From: Lutjanus erythropterus
Taxonomy: Eukaryota > Chordata > Actinopteri > Lutjaniformes > Lutjanidae
NCBI GenBank assembly: GCA_020091685.1
Contig: CM034603.1
Span: forward strand, 31,047,696 to 31,111,695
DNA length: 64,000 bases
Reading direction: 5' to 3'
Of the stretch, positions 21,866 to 34,492 are shown piece by piece (within the stretch, counting starts at the first letter, position 1; every line of letters starts with the position of its first letter). The notes under the pieces are model-generated. The model was not told where the DNA came from, made no database searches, and worked only from the letters and a program-made list of their open reading frames with translations. Position numbers and translations under genes: made by a program.

Positions 21866-22366
21866 CTTTCACATTGGAGTTAAATATCATTCTTGAAACA
21901 GTTTCGTGTATCTCTTACAACAGAAGCCTATTGAAGTGAGCTGGAGCATTATACGAAACAATCAGACTGGTGCTTTGGGAAATCTGACTCTTCTTTGTTC
22001 TCTAAACATTTTGAAAGCGGTGATTATCTCGTGTGTGAAGTTGAAAACAGCTTGTTCATCGCCGGTCCTCTGGGATCCTTCCAGCCCACCTTTTATAATA
22101 CACACCTGACGCAGATCCTCAGCCACTGGGGAAAAGAAACGCTATCATTATACCATTACCTCTCCTTTGTCACGTTAACTGGAACCATTTGCAAATGCAG
22201 TACTGTACATACAGCAGTGTTCCCTGTAGTACAACACAATGTATGACATTACAGTCATTCAACTGTGTGTTGTACGTGATTACATAAGCCAGCATGTTTC
22301 TGCTGTTTGTTTCTCAGCGTTGTGGTTAAAGTGAAAACTGAGCTCAGTTGAGTCTGAAGCAGAAGA

Positions 22367-22434
22367 TATATCATACTGTATACTGTATATATATGTACTG
22401 TATATCATACTGTATACTGTATATATATGTACTG
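22367..22434. repeat. Two exact tandem copies of a 34-bp A/T-rich unit
   Basis: The unit TATATCATACTGTATACTGT plus 14 further bases occupies 22367-22400 and is repeated without change at 22401-22434. The perfect identity points to a recent replication-slippage event. Confidence 0.9.
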
Positions 22435-23723
22435 TATATCAGAGGAAATACTGTAAACATCCCAGCAAAGCAACCCAAGCAGCTTTCTTGCAGATGCTAT
22501 ACTTTATAGAAACCCAACCAACACGCTTTAAAGTGATGATAAATAGGATACGTTTCATTGTGACAGGTCACCAAAAAACGGTTTAGCACCTGTTTAGCTA
22601 GTTACACTTTGTTGTTTGTTTTATTAATTCTGATTGTCTTTTTAAAAAATAACCTTTTATGGTAATTTCAAAGTTATGAAAGTGTTTTTGTTTTTTTTTT
22701 ACTTTTTATGACTTCTGAAGGCCCAGCTGCAGAGCCTTCATGGCCCACCAGTGGGCCGCACCCCAGACTTTGGGAATCACTGGTGTATTCTAGCTAGCTA
22801 ACAAACAATGCAACACTTTGTCAACTTTTATGTCAGCTAGCCAACAATGTCATGTTCTTTTTAATAACTTTTTTGATAACTAGCGAACTGTTTTGTTAAG
22901 TTATTAGCTAGCTAGTAAACAGCATTTTGTTCAGATTTTATTAATTTTAATTGGCGTTAGCAAGCATCTCATTATTTAAAAAATTTATTTCAGTTTACAT
23001 CACTCGGATGTACTGAACTCTGGTCTGCTAAATCTAGTTTTGCTCTCTGATTAGAACTAATTTTAGATTAAAACATCTTTGTTGGTGCAAGTGTCATTGA
23101 TGGATTAGTCAGTTGTTTCTCCAGGCTTTAACAAATTGAGGACAGAATGACTAAATGCTTAACAAAAGAGGTGTCAGCTTTCATGAGATATCACAGACAC
23201 GGAAACCAGGAGAAATCAAATATTATTAACCAGGCCATAAAATGTCCTTCCAGACACAACGTAAGAGAAATGGGTCATCAATTGTGTCAAGATATCTTTT
23301 TATATAAGGTGTGAAGAAAAGTATCAACTGGGATGTTACCATTGTTTCTCTGGAGGGAAAAAAATTCTTTCTCACTCCAAGGAGACAGGAAACAATTAGT
23401 GTATTTTAAAGACATGAAAAACAAAAAAATACAAAAGTTTGCAACACAATTGCTTTTATCTGCATCCTCATCTAACAAAGGTGAGCTGCCTCCTCTCGCT
23501 GTGATAGGCCACCCAAACACCCCCGAGGGGAGGAGTCACAGCCCGTGGGCCCTTTGGTATTTGCTGAAACAATACAGCACCTGTCGTTTCATCTGGGAGG
23601 GAGGGAGAGAAAGAGAGAGGGAAAAAAAAAGTCAAATTTAAGCCTGAGCTGCTTCCCTGAAGTCATTTTTTGAGAAACAGCATCACACATCTCGCCTCCA
23701 GGCAGCAGAAAAACGCTGAGGGC

Positions 23724-24300
23724 ATGGGAAGAAAAACACAGTTAAAGATGCTGAAACTTTTGCTTTTAGTGGCCTTCACAGAGGTAAGATAAGCATTTTA
23801 TCATCGTACACTGATTTTCTTTTAAACATTTCCACAATAATACACAACAAAGAGCTTCTGCTTACAATAGCTGGCATGTTTCCCTGTCTTTGATATAATG
23901 CATATCTTATATATTCAGATAAATTATAGCAGTGCATAGAAGGAGGACTTTTGAAATACATGAACACAGGCTCTTTTGAGTGTCACTGCTTTCAACAAGT
24001 GCGTGTGGCATGCCCAACCTTAGCTCAATAGACAAATTCATTCCGACCTGAAAGAAATACCTGCACTGACCACTCCTGAAATCTGTGTTGAGTGAAGGTA
24101 ATGTGCAGCCTGCTGCCTCTCATGCTCCGAGAATATGATACAGGGCGTAATTTGCCCCAGGATATAATGTGAAATACCACCGGCTTGCTTCTCCTGGAAT
24201 GATGCCCTTGTCTGGAAAATACTGCATCGAGTTATTTCTTTGTTTCATTCATTAACACTGTCATTATTTTGTCTTTTTCAGATTTGTGCTGCACAAAATG
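23724..24300 (+). CDS. fndc7: fndc7 signal-peptide exons
   Basis: The ATG at 23724 begins a 60-nt phase-0 exon with a short basic start and the hydrophobic core LKLLLLVAF; a 19-nt micro-exon at 24282-24300 adds ICAAQN. The same two-exon plan (54 + 22 nt) opens the neighbouring fndc7-like gene, which supports both starts. An in-frame downstream Met (KMLKLL) is an alternative start that would also give a signal peptide. Confidence 0.82.
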
Positions 24301-27300
24301 GTAAATGATCTTTTTCTACATTTGCTTTAAGATACTTTATGATGATCCCAAACTAAAAAATGCACAGTACCCTTAAATTTAAATTCAAATTACCTTAAAA
24401 AGTCCCCAAAAAGATTCATATTCAATAAAGTTAAACTGTTGCTCTGAAACAAAACTGATGTGCATTTGTATTGTGCATCAGACAACAGGAAAAATGTAAG
24501 GTATCCCTTTTTTCTTTATCTCCTCCAGACATCACTCTGTCAGTGTTTACGGTCACGTCCAAGAGTATGACGGTGCAGTGGAGCGGCCATACTGGTGCCA
24601 GCTCCTACAAGATCACAGCAATACCCAAGAACTCTCCGGAACGATCCGTCTTCGCTCAGTTCGGTGGCAACACCAAGATGGGCTCAGTCAACTCCCTGTC
24701 ACCAAACACGGTGTACACCATGCAGCTAGAAGCCATGGACAATGCTTTCAATGTCCTCAGCAGTGCAGAGACAGAGGAGACAACAGGTAAATCACAACAG
24801 CGAGGAGGAATTGACTCCTGGTGGTGATTATGATTCAGATATTTACTTAAGTAAAAGTACGTAGCACTACAGTAGGACTTTAATGTAAAAATACTCCACT
24901 ACAAGTAAAAGTGAGACATTAACATGTGGAAGTGGAATTTTAGTGCTTCAGTTGGTTGCAATCAGGGGTGGGGGACATAACCATGATTCACTCTTGAAAG
25001 ATTATGAATCGGTGCAGAAAGGCAATAATCAAAAATTTAAAACACAATTCTCAAAATTATGATAATCTGTTCCAGTTCTATAAGACCGGGCTGGATGTTC
25101 CTTATGGCTGAACCAAATGGATGGACATTAATGTGTTGACTTTACGTTCTACGCGAGGCTACTTCTTGATTTTGGGTGAGGATGGCTGACTGTGAGCAAC
25201 CACAGATGACCTGATCACCCCTGGCCTAAAAGCTTAAAATTTTGATGCATCGACAATCATTTTAAACTCGCATCACAGGCCTTTGAATCAGAATCAGATG
25301 AAATCAAATCGTGAGGTATCAAGAAATTCCTATCCCTAGTTGCTTTTCTCTGTTTTATATACTGTTATAAACTGTTATCAGAGGTTGTACTAAGTATGCA
25401 GGCCATATATATGTTGTAAGTCTTTGCACTCAGACCCCAAGTGAAGACTGACAAGTCAAGTCCAAAACTTTTTGACTTTCAACAAGACATAAGTTTTGTT
25501 CTTCACCAAATGTAATGTCATTTTAACAGAGCCACAACTTATCATTCTTTGTGCAACTTCAAATGTCAAACAAAGTTGGATGTTGTTTTCATCCTACATG
25601 TTTTCCATTATGCAATTAATTTTTTGTTGGCTTCTGCAGAGCTTTTGCACACAAATTAACTTTTAACAAATTAACTTTTTTTTTCCCAAATTGAGGTCAG
25701 TATTGTAACGTCAGTTGTTCATGGTTCTCTCCTGCAGCTTGGTTGGTTCAAACAAAGCGGATCTGAGGAATTTAGAGCAACTTGTTGAGAATGAATAGCG
25801 CTAATGTGAACTGATTCAGGAAATCAGGAAACTGATTCATGGCAAACTTTTTAAAATAACTTTTAACTTTCAAGTCACAAGTCACTGGTGTAATAGTCCA
25901 AGTTGAGCTGCAAGTCTTTCTTGATTTTGTCAAGTCTAAAATCAACAAATTTGTGACCTGAGTTTGACAAAAGTCCAAGTCATGTGACTTGAGTCCACAC
26001 CTCTGACTCTAAGGACATTTTTCATAATTCTTAGACGTTTAACAGCCCAAACAATTGACTGACAAGGAAAAAAATGGTAGTTGCATCATATTTTTCATAG
26101 AAAATTTGAATTTGTGAAAAGACTACTTGCTATAGCTTTAAAATAAATGTAGCCATGTGAAAATATTTTTCTTATTAAATGTAATTGAGGAGAAGCATAC
26201 GTCTCATGGAAAGAAACTACTTAAGAAAAGTATAAATTCTTCTAAATTGTACAAAAAAGTTGAGTAGTAGTATATGTGCTGCATTTATGAGACAAACAGT
26301 TATTAAATATTTGTGGTCTTAAATTGACTTGTGTCATTTCTTCTCCAGCTCCTGAGGTCCCCAGCATTGATAAGGCCTACTCCAAAAACAGCGACAGCAT
26401 CACTGTGGAGTTCACAGAGGTTTCCGGGGCAACCAGCTACATCCTGAGGGCAGAGTCAGAGAACTTTGATTTCTTCTCCGAGAGCGTGGTGAGCGGCTCG
26501 CCGGGCACCGTGGTGCAGCTGCAGCCCTACAAAAACTACAGGCTGAGCGTCATGTCCGTCAACTCTGGAGGGAGGAGCCAGCCCTCGTACCCCATTCAGG
26601 CCAGGACAGGTATGGACAAAAAGTCTCCTCCCAGAGTCCTAAAAACATTCAACCCTGGCTTCATCATTTCAGTACTGATAACAGACTCGTTTAAGATGAT
26701 TTTCAACATGAAGACTGATAATATTATCACTAATAAGCAATAAAATGGAAGAACAATGACACTGTCTACCAACTTTCACTTGTCCAGACATTAGAAGCAG
26801 TTTATTCAAGATGGTAACTAGTGTATGAAGAGTGAAAGGCAGCTCTGCTGTTGTCCCTGTAGGACAATAGCTTGTTATCTCACTCCGCCGGCCATTGCGG
26901 CGTGTCATTTCACCGCCCATTGTCACAGATTCTGTACTCTTTGCAGTTGACGCAGGAGGGTGGAAACTGTATCCATGCCTCTTCACTATATCACTGTCAT
27001 AATATGAAAAGCTAAACCATGAGAACTGGGTTGTCTCTCTTCCCGAAGGAAAACCGAATGTAACATAATCACATGGAAATTGTTTCACACCTTTCACAAA
27101 AGAAATTGGCAAGGAGAAAGTAGAAGTTAGGAATCTGTGTGTCTGTCCATTTTAATTATTTTCTCATTATTGCTGTCTGTCTGCACCTGTTTGTAGTGGT
27201 GATGGCGCCCAAGTTGAACACGAGTTCCCCTGACAACTCCACCATCCTCGTGACTTGGACGCCGGTGGAGCATGCCGCCCTCTACACGCTCTGCATCATC

Positions 27301-30300
27301 CGGGAGGGCTCCAGCACCCGCCACAAACTGAACACCACTGACACCATGGTGACCTTTGATGACCTCGAAGCAGGGACGACCTACTGTATCAAGGGCACGG
27401 CCTGGGACTCTGAGGGTCGACCTGGAGACGATCTCACAATCTGCCAGATAACACGTAAGAATGATGTGAAAGAAAACCTACAAATGACACTTCCTAAGTC
27501 CCACCTCTTTTCATTCTGTGCTCCAGTGACAGTTGAGCAAGCTAGACATCCGACAGTCAACTTTCTCCTTTCCTGTTTCCTGTACTTAGATATGCTAAAT
27601 CCTAGGCTTGACTATGTTTAAAAGAAAACTCACATTTTGGAGATGTTGACCTGTCAAAGCCACATATACAGTATGTATAGTCACGTCTTAAGTCAGCTAA
27701 TGTTGGCAAAAAGCTAGCTAATTTACATCAATTTCTGGTTATACCTAATAGCTAATGTTAGCAAAGCTTTAGCTAATTAGATAGCTAGTAGACTGCTGCA
27801 GGAATGAGTCCTAAGGCCCAAAAATGAGCATCTCAGCACTTTATGTTTACTTGTCAGGAAATTGTTTTGTTCTACATCATATGACCCGTGAATTTTGATG
27901 CTTTTTACGTTTTTAAAAAGGCGATTCCTAACAAGTGGCTAAATGAGACAACAGAGGTTGTTGGGGAAATTAAACATCTTCAGGCCGAACACTAACTGAT
28001 TCAAACAACCATGGACCATATCTTGCCGATCAAAATGTTTAAGTATGATCAGCTTTTGTTTGCCACAGAGCTTATTTTCTACACTAATCCAAGTGTGAGT
28101 CTGACACCCCGTGTCTATGGATTTCTGTGTAGTTGACTATATAGTGAGATCACTACAAAGTGAAGAAAAAATACTTTCAGACACTATGTAGAACACAATT
28201 TTCTCTGTTATTAATTACATCATTGCTGTTGTTTTTATTTCAGTGCAATGCATGATGGTATTTAGGGCTTGGTTAGTGACCATCAGTTGTATAATGCATG
28301 GTGGGTCCACTGTATAGAGAGTGATTATAGACACAGCCATTAGCTAACTTGAGAAAAAGAGGAAAGAAAAAAGTTCACAGAAGTTCTTCCCGGCACTGAG
28401 CTTGCTCAACTGTTATTGGAGCTCAGAGCAAAAATGGGCGGGACTTAGAGAGATCAATTACAACCTATAATGCACTGCCCCAGTAGGTAAGTTGGTGGTA
28501 ACATGAAGCTAATCTTTTCATTTATTTCCTTCTGGTTTCATTTTCAGGTCCTCCAAGTCCAGATGTGACCAATGTCCTGATGTCTCAGGGTCGGTCTCTT
28601 GAGATCATTGTGTACTGGGGAGCAGTGCAGGGAGCTGATGGCTACATGGCCCGGACCAGCAATGGCCAAAACTGTTCTTCAACAGGGCCTACGTACTGCT
28701 TTATCAGACCTGTGGAGTGCGGCCAGAACCACTCCGTGTCTGTCACAGCCTACAACAGAGCTGGTCCCAGCACCCCCTCGCAACCAGAGGACTATATTAC
28801 ATGTGGGTATATGACACACAAATCCTACATGTTTTAAAAAATATTTTGACATTTTATTTGCTTTCACGCTTAGAGGTAGGTGAGAAGATTGTGTATTTTG
28901 TTGCTTTTGCTCCAACTGATCAAATATGGCAGCTAGGTCGGCTTCAAACTGTGACGCTGCGGGTATCCCTCTAGCATCAGTTTTGCACATGTAGGGCTTT
29001 GTGGTCATGTAATAATAAACATGCAACGTCCAGGTAGACTTTCAAAATAAAGACAACAAAACTACTTGGTTAGATTCAGGAAAAGATTGTTGTTTGGGTT
29101 CATGGGTCAGTGTTGACTTTTGGTTTCAATCAAATGTGTTTAAACTGGTCTTTCTCCGACAGATCCGTGTCCCCCAGAGAACATCTGGGTGGAGGAGCCC
29201 AAAGCAGGCAACTGCTCAGTGGTGTGGGACGAGGTGCCGCTGGTGGAGTACTACATGGCTTTCATCAAGAGGGACGACGGGACGGAGAGCTCCTGTAACA
29301 CCACTGAAACCACATGTCCATTTTTCTGCATGTGCGGCTACACCTACCTCACCACCGTCTTCCCCTACAACCAGGCCGGCTCCAGCCCTCAGGCCCACGT
29401 CCGCAACTACACCACCAGTAGGGCCAGAAGCACCCACGTGCAGTCCCATCACCAATACATGTCTTTATAAGTTGCAGACATGAAACTTAAGCTTAAGATA
29501 TGGTCATGATTCATCACAATGAACATTAAAGGGAAAATTCACAACTTTTTATGTGGATGTCCAGTCAGAGTCAAATGTGTAACTGAAGCAGTAGTTCTTG
29601 TGCTGCAAATCCTGTTGTCTTAAGGTTATAAGGATACTACAAGTTGTGTCAGCTTGGCTTTCAAGTTTCCTCCTTTGGGTAGCCAGGGTGCGTGTTAGAT
29701 GAGTAATTTTGTCACCTAATGCTATGTTTTTGCCAACAAAGAAATAGCTGTAGGCTAGGGCAGCATCGGTGATACAGGGCAACATGGGCGTGGGCATCAG
29801 AAACTCACATCCTGGTACATGTAGGCACTGCTGGCACAGATCTGTGAATACAAGAACTCAGCTTTCTTGGTGAATATAGCACACACTGAGGAAATTATTG
29901 CTTCACTGTATCATAAACATGGACTGGACATCCACATGAAAAACGATGAATTTTCCCTTTCAGTCGATTTGACAAAGATATTTTATTGTTGTGCGAACAG
30001 AAACTGTTTTTACACTTCCTCCCTGTTGATGCATTCAAGGAAACTTTCACTTGTGGCTGCTCAACAGCACCCTTTTGATGTAAGAAACACCCAAAATAAC
30101 CCTTTTCATAACTTGCTTGATTTGGTTTGTCTTTTGGATGAGATCTTCTGACTGCAAGGCTTTTGGCAGCTGACTATAAGATGTCAGACAATGGTGCCTC
30201 ATTGTTGTTGTGCCTTTTCCACAGCGGCTGTTTTGACATGCCATACCTGTATTCCATTTAGTTGTGCCGCTCCTTTCATGATAGCACTTGCCTGGTGTTA

Positions 30301-33300
30301 TAACCACACTGGCATGGCTTTCAGGGCACATGGAACGGAGAAAATGTTTCTTAATTACACCAGTGCCTTTTCTGCAAAAGAGTATTAGGGCCAGGCATAA
30401 GGGAGGAAGAAAGTTTTTTGGGGGGATTTTGCATTTTTAAAAATAAAATCAAACTTTCAATGTTAGTGCCAGGCATAAGGAAGAATAAATTAGAGATTTT
30501 TTTCATTGTGCATATTGAGAATAAAATCAAAATGTTGAGAATAAAGTTAAAATAGCATTTTGACTTAATTTTCAACAAAGTATATCAACTTCACTCTTGA
30601 CATGTCAAGTTTATTGTCAACTTTTTGACTTTATTTTCAAAATGTGATAAAACTTTAAAAAATGTTTTGAAACATTTTATGAAAATTTGACTTTATTCTC
30701 AATATTTCTAATGATTCTCGACATTTAACTCCAGTTTGACCTTCGTAATGCATGATTTAAATTTATCTTCCACTCGTCTTTATTCCCCCAAGTGTAGCAT
30801 CATACTCTTACTTTTCTGAGATGACAAGTCAGACTGTTTTCTGTAAAAAGGAGAAGCTGCTCACAGCTGTACACAACTGAAACATACATGTAAAACAAGT
30901 ATGGTCATTTGATTATTATTATTATTCTCACCGTTTTCCATTTCTCCTCCCCTCCCCCAGTTCCTTGTTGCCCAGAGGATGTTACCATAAACCTGGTGTC
31001 TACAGAGACCCTGGAGATCATGTGGACACCGGTCAAAGGGGCCGAGCTGTACGAGACGACAGCAGCGCAGACTAATGATGTCATCCACTGTAACGACACA
31101 GCACCGGTGTGTGCGCTGTCAGATTTGCAGTGCAACACAGCTTACTCTGTGACCGTCACACCTTGCAGCGACTTACGGGGATGCAACCGCACCTGCACGC
31201 CACACACACACGAGACAGGTACTGATGGGACTGTTTTAAAACACATGAGGTTTGATGAAGAGCAACATCTCACATTACAAATACACATGAACCACATACA
31301 GTACACACAGAAAGAGAACGCAGGGAATTCTTTGATAAAGGCTACTGAACCTAAAATATCAAACAGATAAGATGCAACACTATACTGCTAGTTTGACATT
31401 TTGGAAATTCACTATTTTACATTCTTGTTCATATTTAGATGAAAAAGAAAGTTTCACCTCATGATTGACAGCTGGCCCCAGCTCACAATTGGGCTGTATG
31501 GACTGGAACTTGAAAGCAAAATTCCAACCCTGATCACTACGGCGCAGACTCTACCTCCAAATGACATCACCAGCAAGATGGCTGCGCTTGAATGCAATAT
31601 TTTGTATTCATTTTTGTTCTCCTCTCCCTCCCATTTTTTCAGTGGGAGGAAGTGCATAACTTTAGGCTAACTGGCTGCAGGCTTTAGCTTCATATTTACC
31701 ATAAAGACATGAGGCCGGTTTCAATCTTGTGAAAGTGAATCATCATATTTCCCAAGATGTGTGTTTTTGGTGTGAAAACCGCACTTCCTGTCTGTCCTGC
31801 CGCAGCTCCGTGTGCTCCAGAGATCCAGAAAATGATGCAGATCAACAACTCCACATACAGAGTCCTCTTCACTACCCCCAACAGCCCCAACACAAATTAC
31901 ACCATCACTGCCATCGGGCGCTACAACACACACACCTGCCAGACAAGAAATGACTCCTCGTGTGAGCTCACACAGCTGCCCTGCGGTTCAACATACGAGG
32001 TCACGGCAGTGGCCACCACGACCGTGGGAAGAAGTCTACCCGGATTCAGCCAAACTTTGGAAACAGGTTTGACTGAACTGAATGAGAAATTACATTATAT
32101 TTATTTATATCCCAAAACAAAAAATTCGTCTGTGCTAAAGTCATATTGGATTCAACTTGGCATGTGAATGTGTTTTTATCTTTTTTTTTCTACCTCAGCT
32201 GTCACAAATCAACCATTTAACACATTTTCTGTCCATTTAGTTATTCTAAAAATACTCTGTTTATGACAGCTGTTTATAATAATGTTTTACCGCTTTTCCC
32301 TTTTCATGTCACAACGTCAGTGTGAAAGTAAGGGCTTCTTGCAATAAGAATCTGAGCTTCAAGATATTATTTTAAAAAGTTTTATCACTTGTGCCTAAAA
32401 TGAATGGATGAGAAAGCAGCATTCGTCAAAATATTCTCATTATACGAACATAAATAAACTCCAGTGCTGATCTTTGTTCTGTGTTTCACTCCTCGAGGTC
32501 CGTGCTGCCCCATGTCTGTGAACGTGACCCAGGTCACGCAGGCTATGACCAACGTGACCTGGTCACCTGGCAGCAGTGCTCGCTCCTACATCACCACCCT
32601 GACGTCCTCGCGCGGGCATGCGAAGTGCCACACCCTGGACACCCACTGCCTGATGGGATGCATCACCTGTGGCACCAACTACAGCGTCACCCTGGAGGCC
32701 ATCAGCAGCACGGGACACAAGTCGGAGTGCGAATATCGAGGATTCTCGTCCAGTGAGGACACACACAAATATATTTACAAAGTGAAGTGACCCATGAAAA
32801 ATAAGGCTGGACAGTTGAGGAGGAAAAAAAAAATCTGTAACCTTGAATATTTGAGCCCATGACTCCAAATCACACATATTTTACTATTATATATTGTCCA
32901 GAGAATGTAGAGCTGAATCAAGTTTTCAATTAATCATGGTTGTTTGACAGAAAAACTATTTGCAAGAATGCTAACAATCAATGTATTCTTTCAGTCAGCA
33001 AAAATGTCAAATATATACAAAGAAAAGTGAAGGGCCAAGAACAGGCCCCTGGGGAACGCCGCAATTGATAGATGATTCACTTTCCAACAGTGTTACAACT
33101 TCTCAAAAACTCTTTCTTGCAGGTGCCTGTTGTCCAACAAGCCTGAAGGTCTACCGCAGGGCCAACAACTCCCTCAGGGTGCACTGGCGCTCTATGGGCC
33201 CTCAGATCCACACCCACATAGTAGAGCTGTACGGGACAGGAGCCAACTACACCTGTACTGCAGCCGCTGGCAGCAGATACTGTGATATCCACGAGGAGAT

Positions 33301-34492
33301 GTGCGGGGACGTCTACAAAGTAGTGGCAGCACCAGTGGGACAGGATGGGATCAAAGTCAGCTTCTGTCAGACCAGGACGTACTCGGGTGAGTCATAAAGT
33401 TTTAAATTGGTCTTGTAATTTGTGTCTTATAACAGCTGCATTAATGTGTTCATTTTTGTCGTCTTCTCAGTTCTCTGCCCTGGAAGTCATGGTGGTATGG
33501 GTAAGTATCCTCTAAACTGTAAACTTCACATTTTGTTTTGCAGTAGTTAAAGGAATTGTTTGACATTTTTAATTAAAGGGTTAGGGTTAGCAGCTCAGAG
33601 TTCAACTCCCGCCTGTGGCCCTTTGCTGTATGTCATTCCCCTACGTCCTGTCCTCACTTCAACTGTCAAAAAAAGCCAAAAAAAAAGGCATATAGGAGAA
33701 GTCATCCCATTCTCATCCTAACTACAGATGCCAACATTTTGCCACGACCCCTCTGCATCTCATGAAGGCACCCTTCGGTGGTGGATGAGATGCTGCAAGA
33801 AAAACTTTTTTTTAACACGTGCTCGATGTTGTGAAACAGATTTAGGCAACAAAACTACTTGGGTAGGTTTAAAATAATAATAAGTATGTTATGTTACGTG
33901 ACGTCACTGAAGTGATTCACACCATGAAAGTCACATAATACTCATAAAGTTATGTACCGTACAATTTTATATAATGTTTTGGTTGTCACCTCCACAAACT
34001 CTGTTTGTCTGAGCCATTCATCCACCCACCCCACCTCCTCCATACGTGGACACTCTCCCTCTTTATACTACTTCTAAAGCCAGTGTGTCTCATACAGACG
34101 TGAATGGATTCACACTGAAGTCACTTAAAAGCCTGTTGCGCCTCTCTAAGCTGCTTACAGGTACCATGTGCATTTGTATGACTCACCAAGGGGCGATGAC
34201 AAAATGTTGGGTTCTGAAGAGGTTGGAGGGGTAGTGGCATCCTGCGTCAGGGCTAATAAATTACATTGTACTGGATCATGCATAGACTTGTGTACTCGCT
34301 GATTCCCAATCCAGCATTTTAGACTGTATCTGAGGCATTTTCCTGATACTGTTATTCATATCAGAACAACCTAATGTCAAACAATTCCTTCAAAATCTAA
34401 TTAAGCTGTTAAGCTGTTTGAAAACTGCAAACTGAAATCTCATCTCTCTCCTCCTCTCAGTGATCTCTCGTGGAAGACGAAGCGTGCGTTAG
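23724..34492 (+). CDS. fndc7: Fibronectin type III domain-containing protein 7, 13 coding exons, complete
   Basis: Coding exons: 23724-23783, 24282-24300, 24529-24786, 26349-26609, 27197-27454, 28548-28802, 29163-29417, 30961-31218, 31806-32066, 32498-32752, 33123-33386, 33471-33500, 34461-34492. The total is 2466 nt, 821 aa. Exons 1-2 give a signal peptide (MGRKTQLKMLKLLLLVAFTE then ICAAQN, likely cleaved after CAA). Exons 3-11 each encode one FN3 domain of 85-88 aa in phase 1-1, with the strand-B Trp in most (VQWSG, VTWTP, VVWDE) and the tyrosine corner (L.P.T.Y, later L.CG..Y). Domains 1-2 have no cysteine, domain 3 has three, and from domain 5 a CPP/CCP start plus paired cysteines appear. 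The end is VISRGRRSVR, with no membrane span or GPI-like tail, so secretion is inferred. FNDC7's molecular function is not established. Human FNDC7 is somewhat shorter. A tandem paralogue starts at 42396. Confidence 0.88.
25400..26015. repeat. Fish-type dispersed repeat in fndc7 intron (CAAGTCATGTGACTTGAGTC)
   Basis: The A/T-rich tract ends CAAGTCATGTGACTTGAGTC CACACCTCTGA, a familiar dispersed fish repeat end, and carries further AAGTCAAGTCC-type words near 25455. It fills much of the intron between FN3 domains 1 and 2; the left border is unclear. Confidence 0.45.
27620..28540. other. fndc7: fndc7 intron with GCTAATGTTAGC-type repeat words
   Basis: This is the long intron between FN3 domains 3 and 4. 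AGCTAATGTTGGCAAAAAGC and TAGCTAATGTTAGCAAAGC words recur within 100 bp, and similar ones lie at 36355-36450. Nothing coding is seen. Confidence 0.5.
30208..30335. repeat. Diverged reverse-orientation relative of the 18279 MITE
   Basis: CTTTTCCACAGCGGCTGTTT and the following TGACATG resemble the reverse complement of the right end of the 18279 element (TTTTTCACAGTAGCCATTTT). Interior similarity is weak, so this is a tentative third family member in a fndc7 intron. Confidence 0.35.
33585..33700 (+). mobile_element. tRNA-SINE-like fragment
   Basis: GAGTTCAACTCCCGCCTGTG followed by GCCCTTTGCTGTATGTCATT and an A-rich tail is the usual order of a fish tRNA-derived SINE: a B-box-like GTTCAACTC, a conserved body, then poly-A. 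The 5' tRNA half is truncated. It lies in the fndc7 intron after the mini-exon at 33471-33500. Confidence 0.5.

Larger units (their letters stand above)
20551..23600. other. Intergenic spacer aknad1-fndc7
   Basis: I see no protein-coding exon. In particular nothing resembles STXBP3 (Munc18-3), which I recall lying between these genes in human. Contents: a fragment ending ATCATTAGTTGCGGTCCTTA near 20970, a CCATGTTTCTACAGTAGCCC repeat copy at 21810-21865, a 34-bp direct duplication at 22367-22434 and several GCTAGCTAG-rich patches at 22790-22960. Confidence 0.6.
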
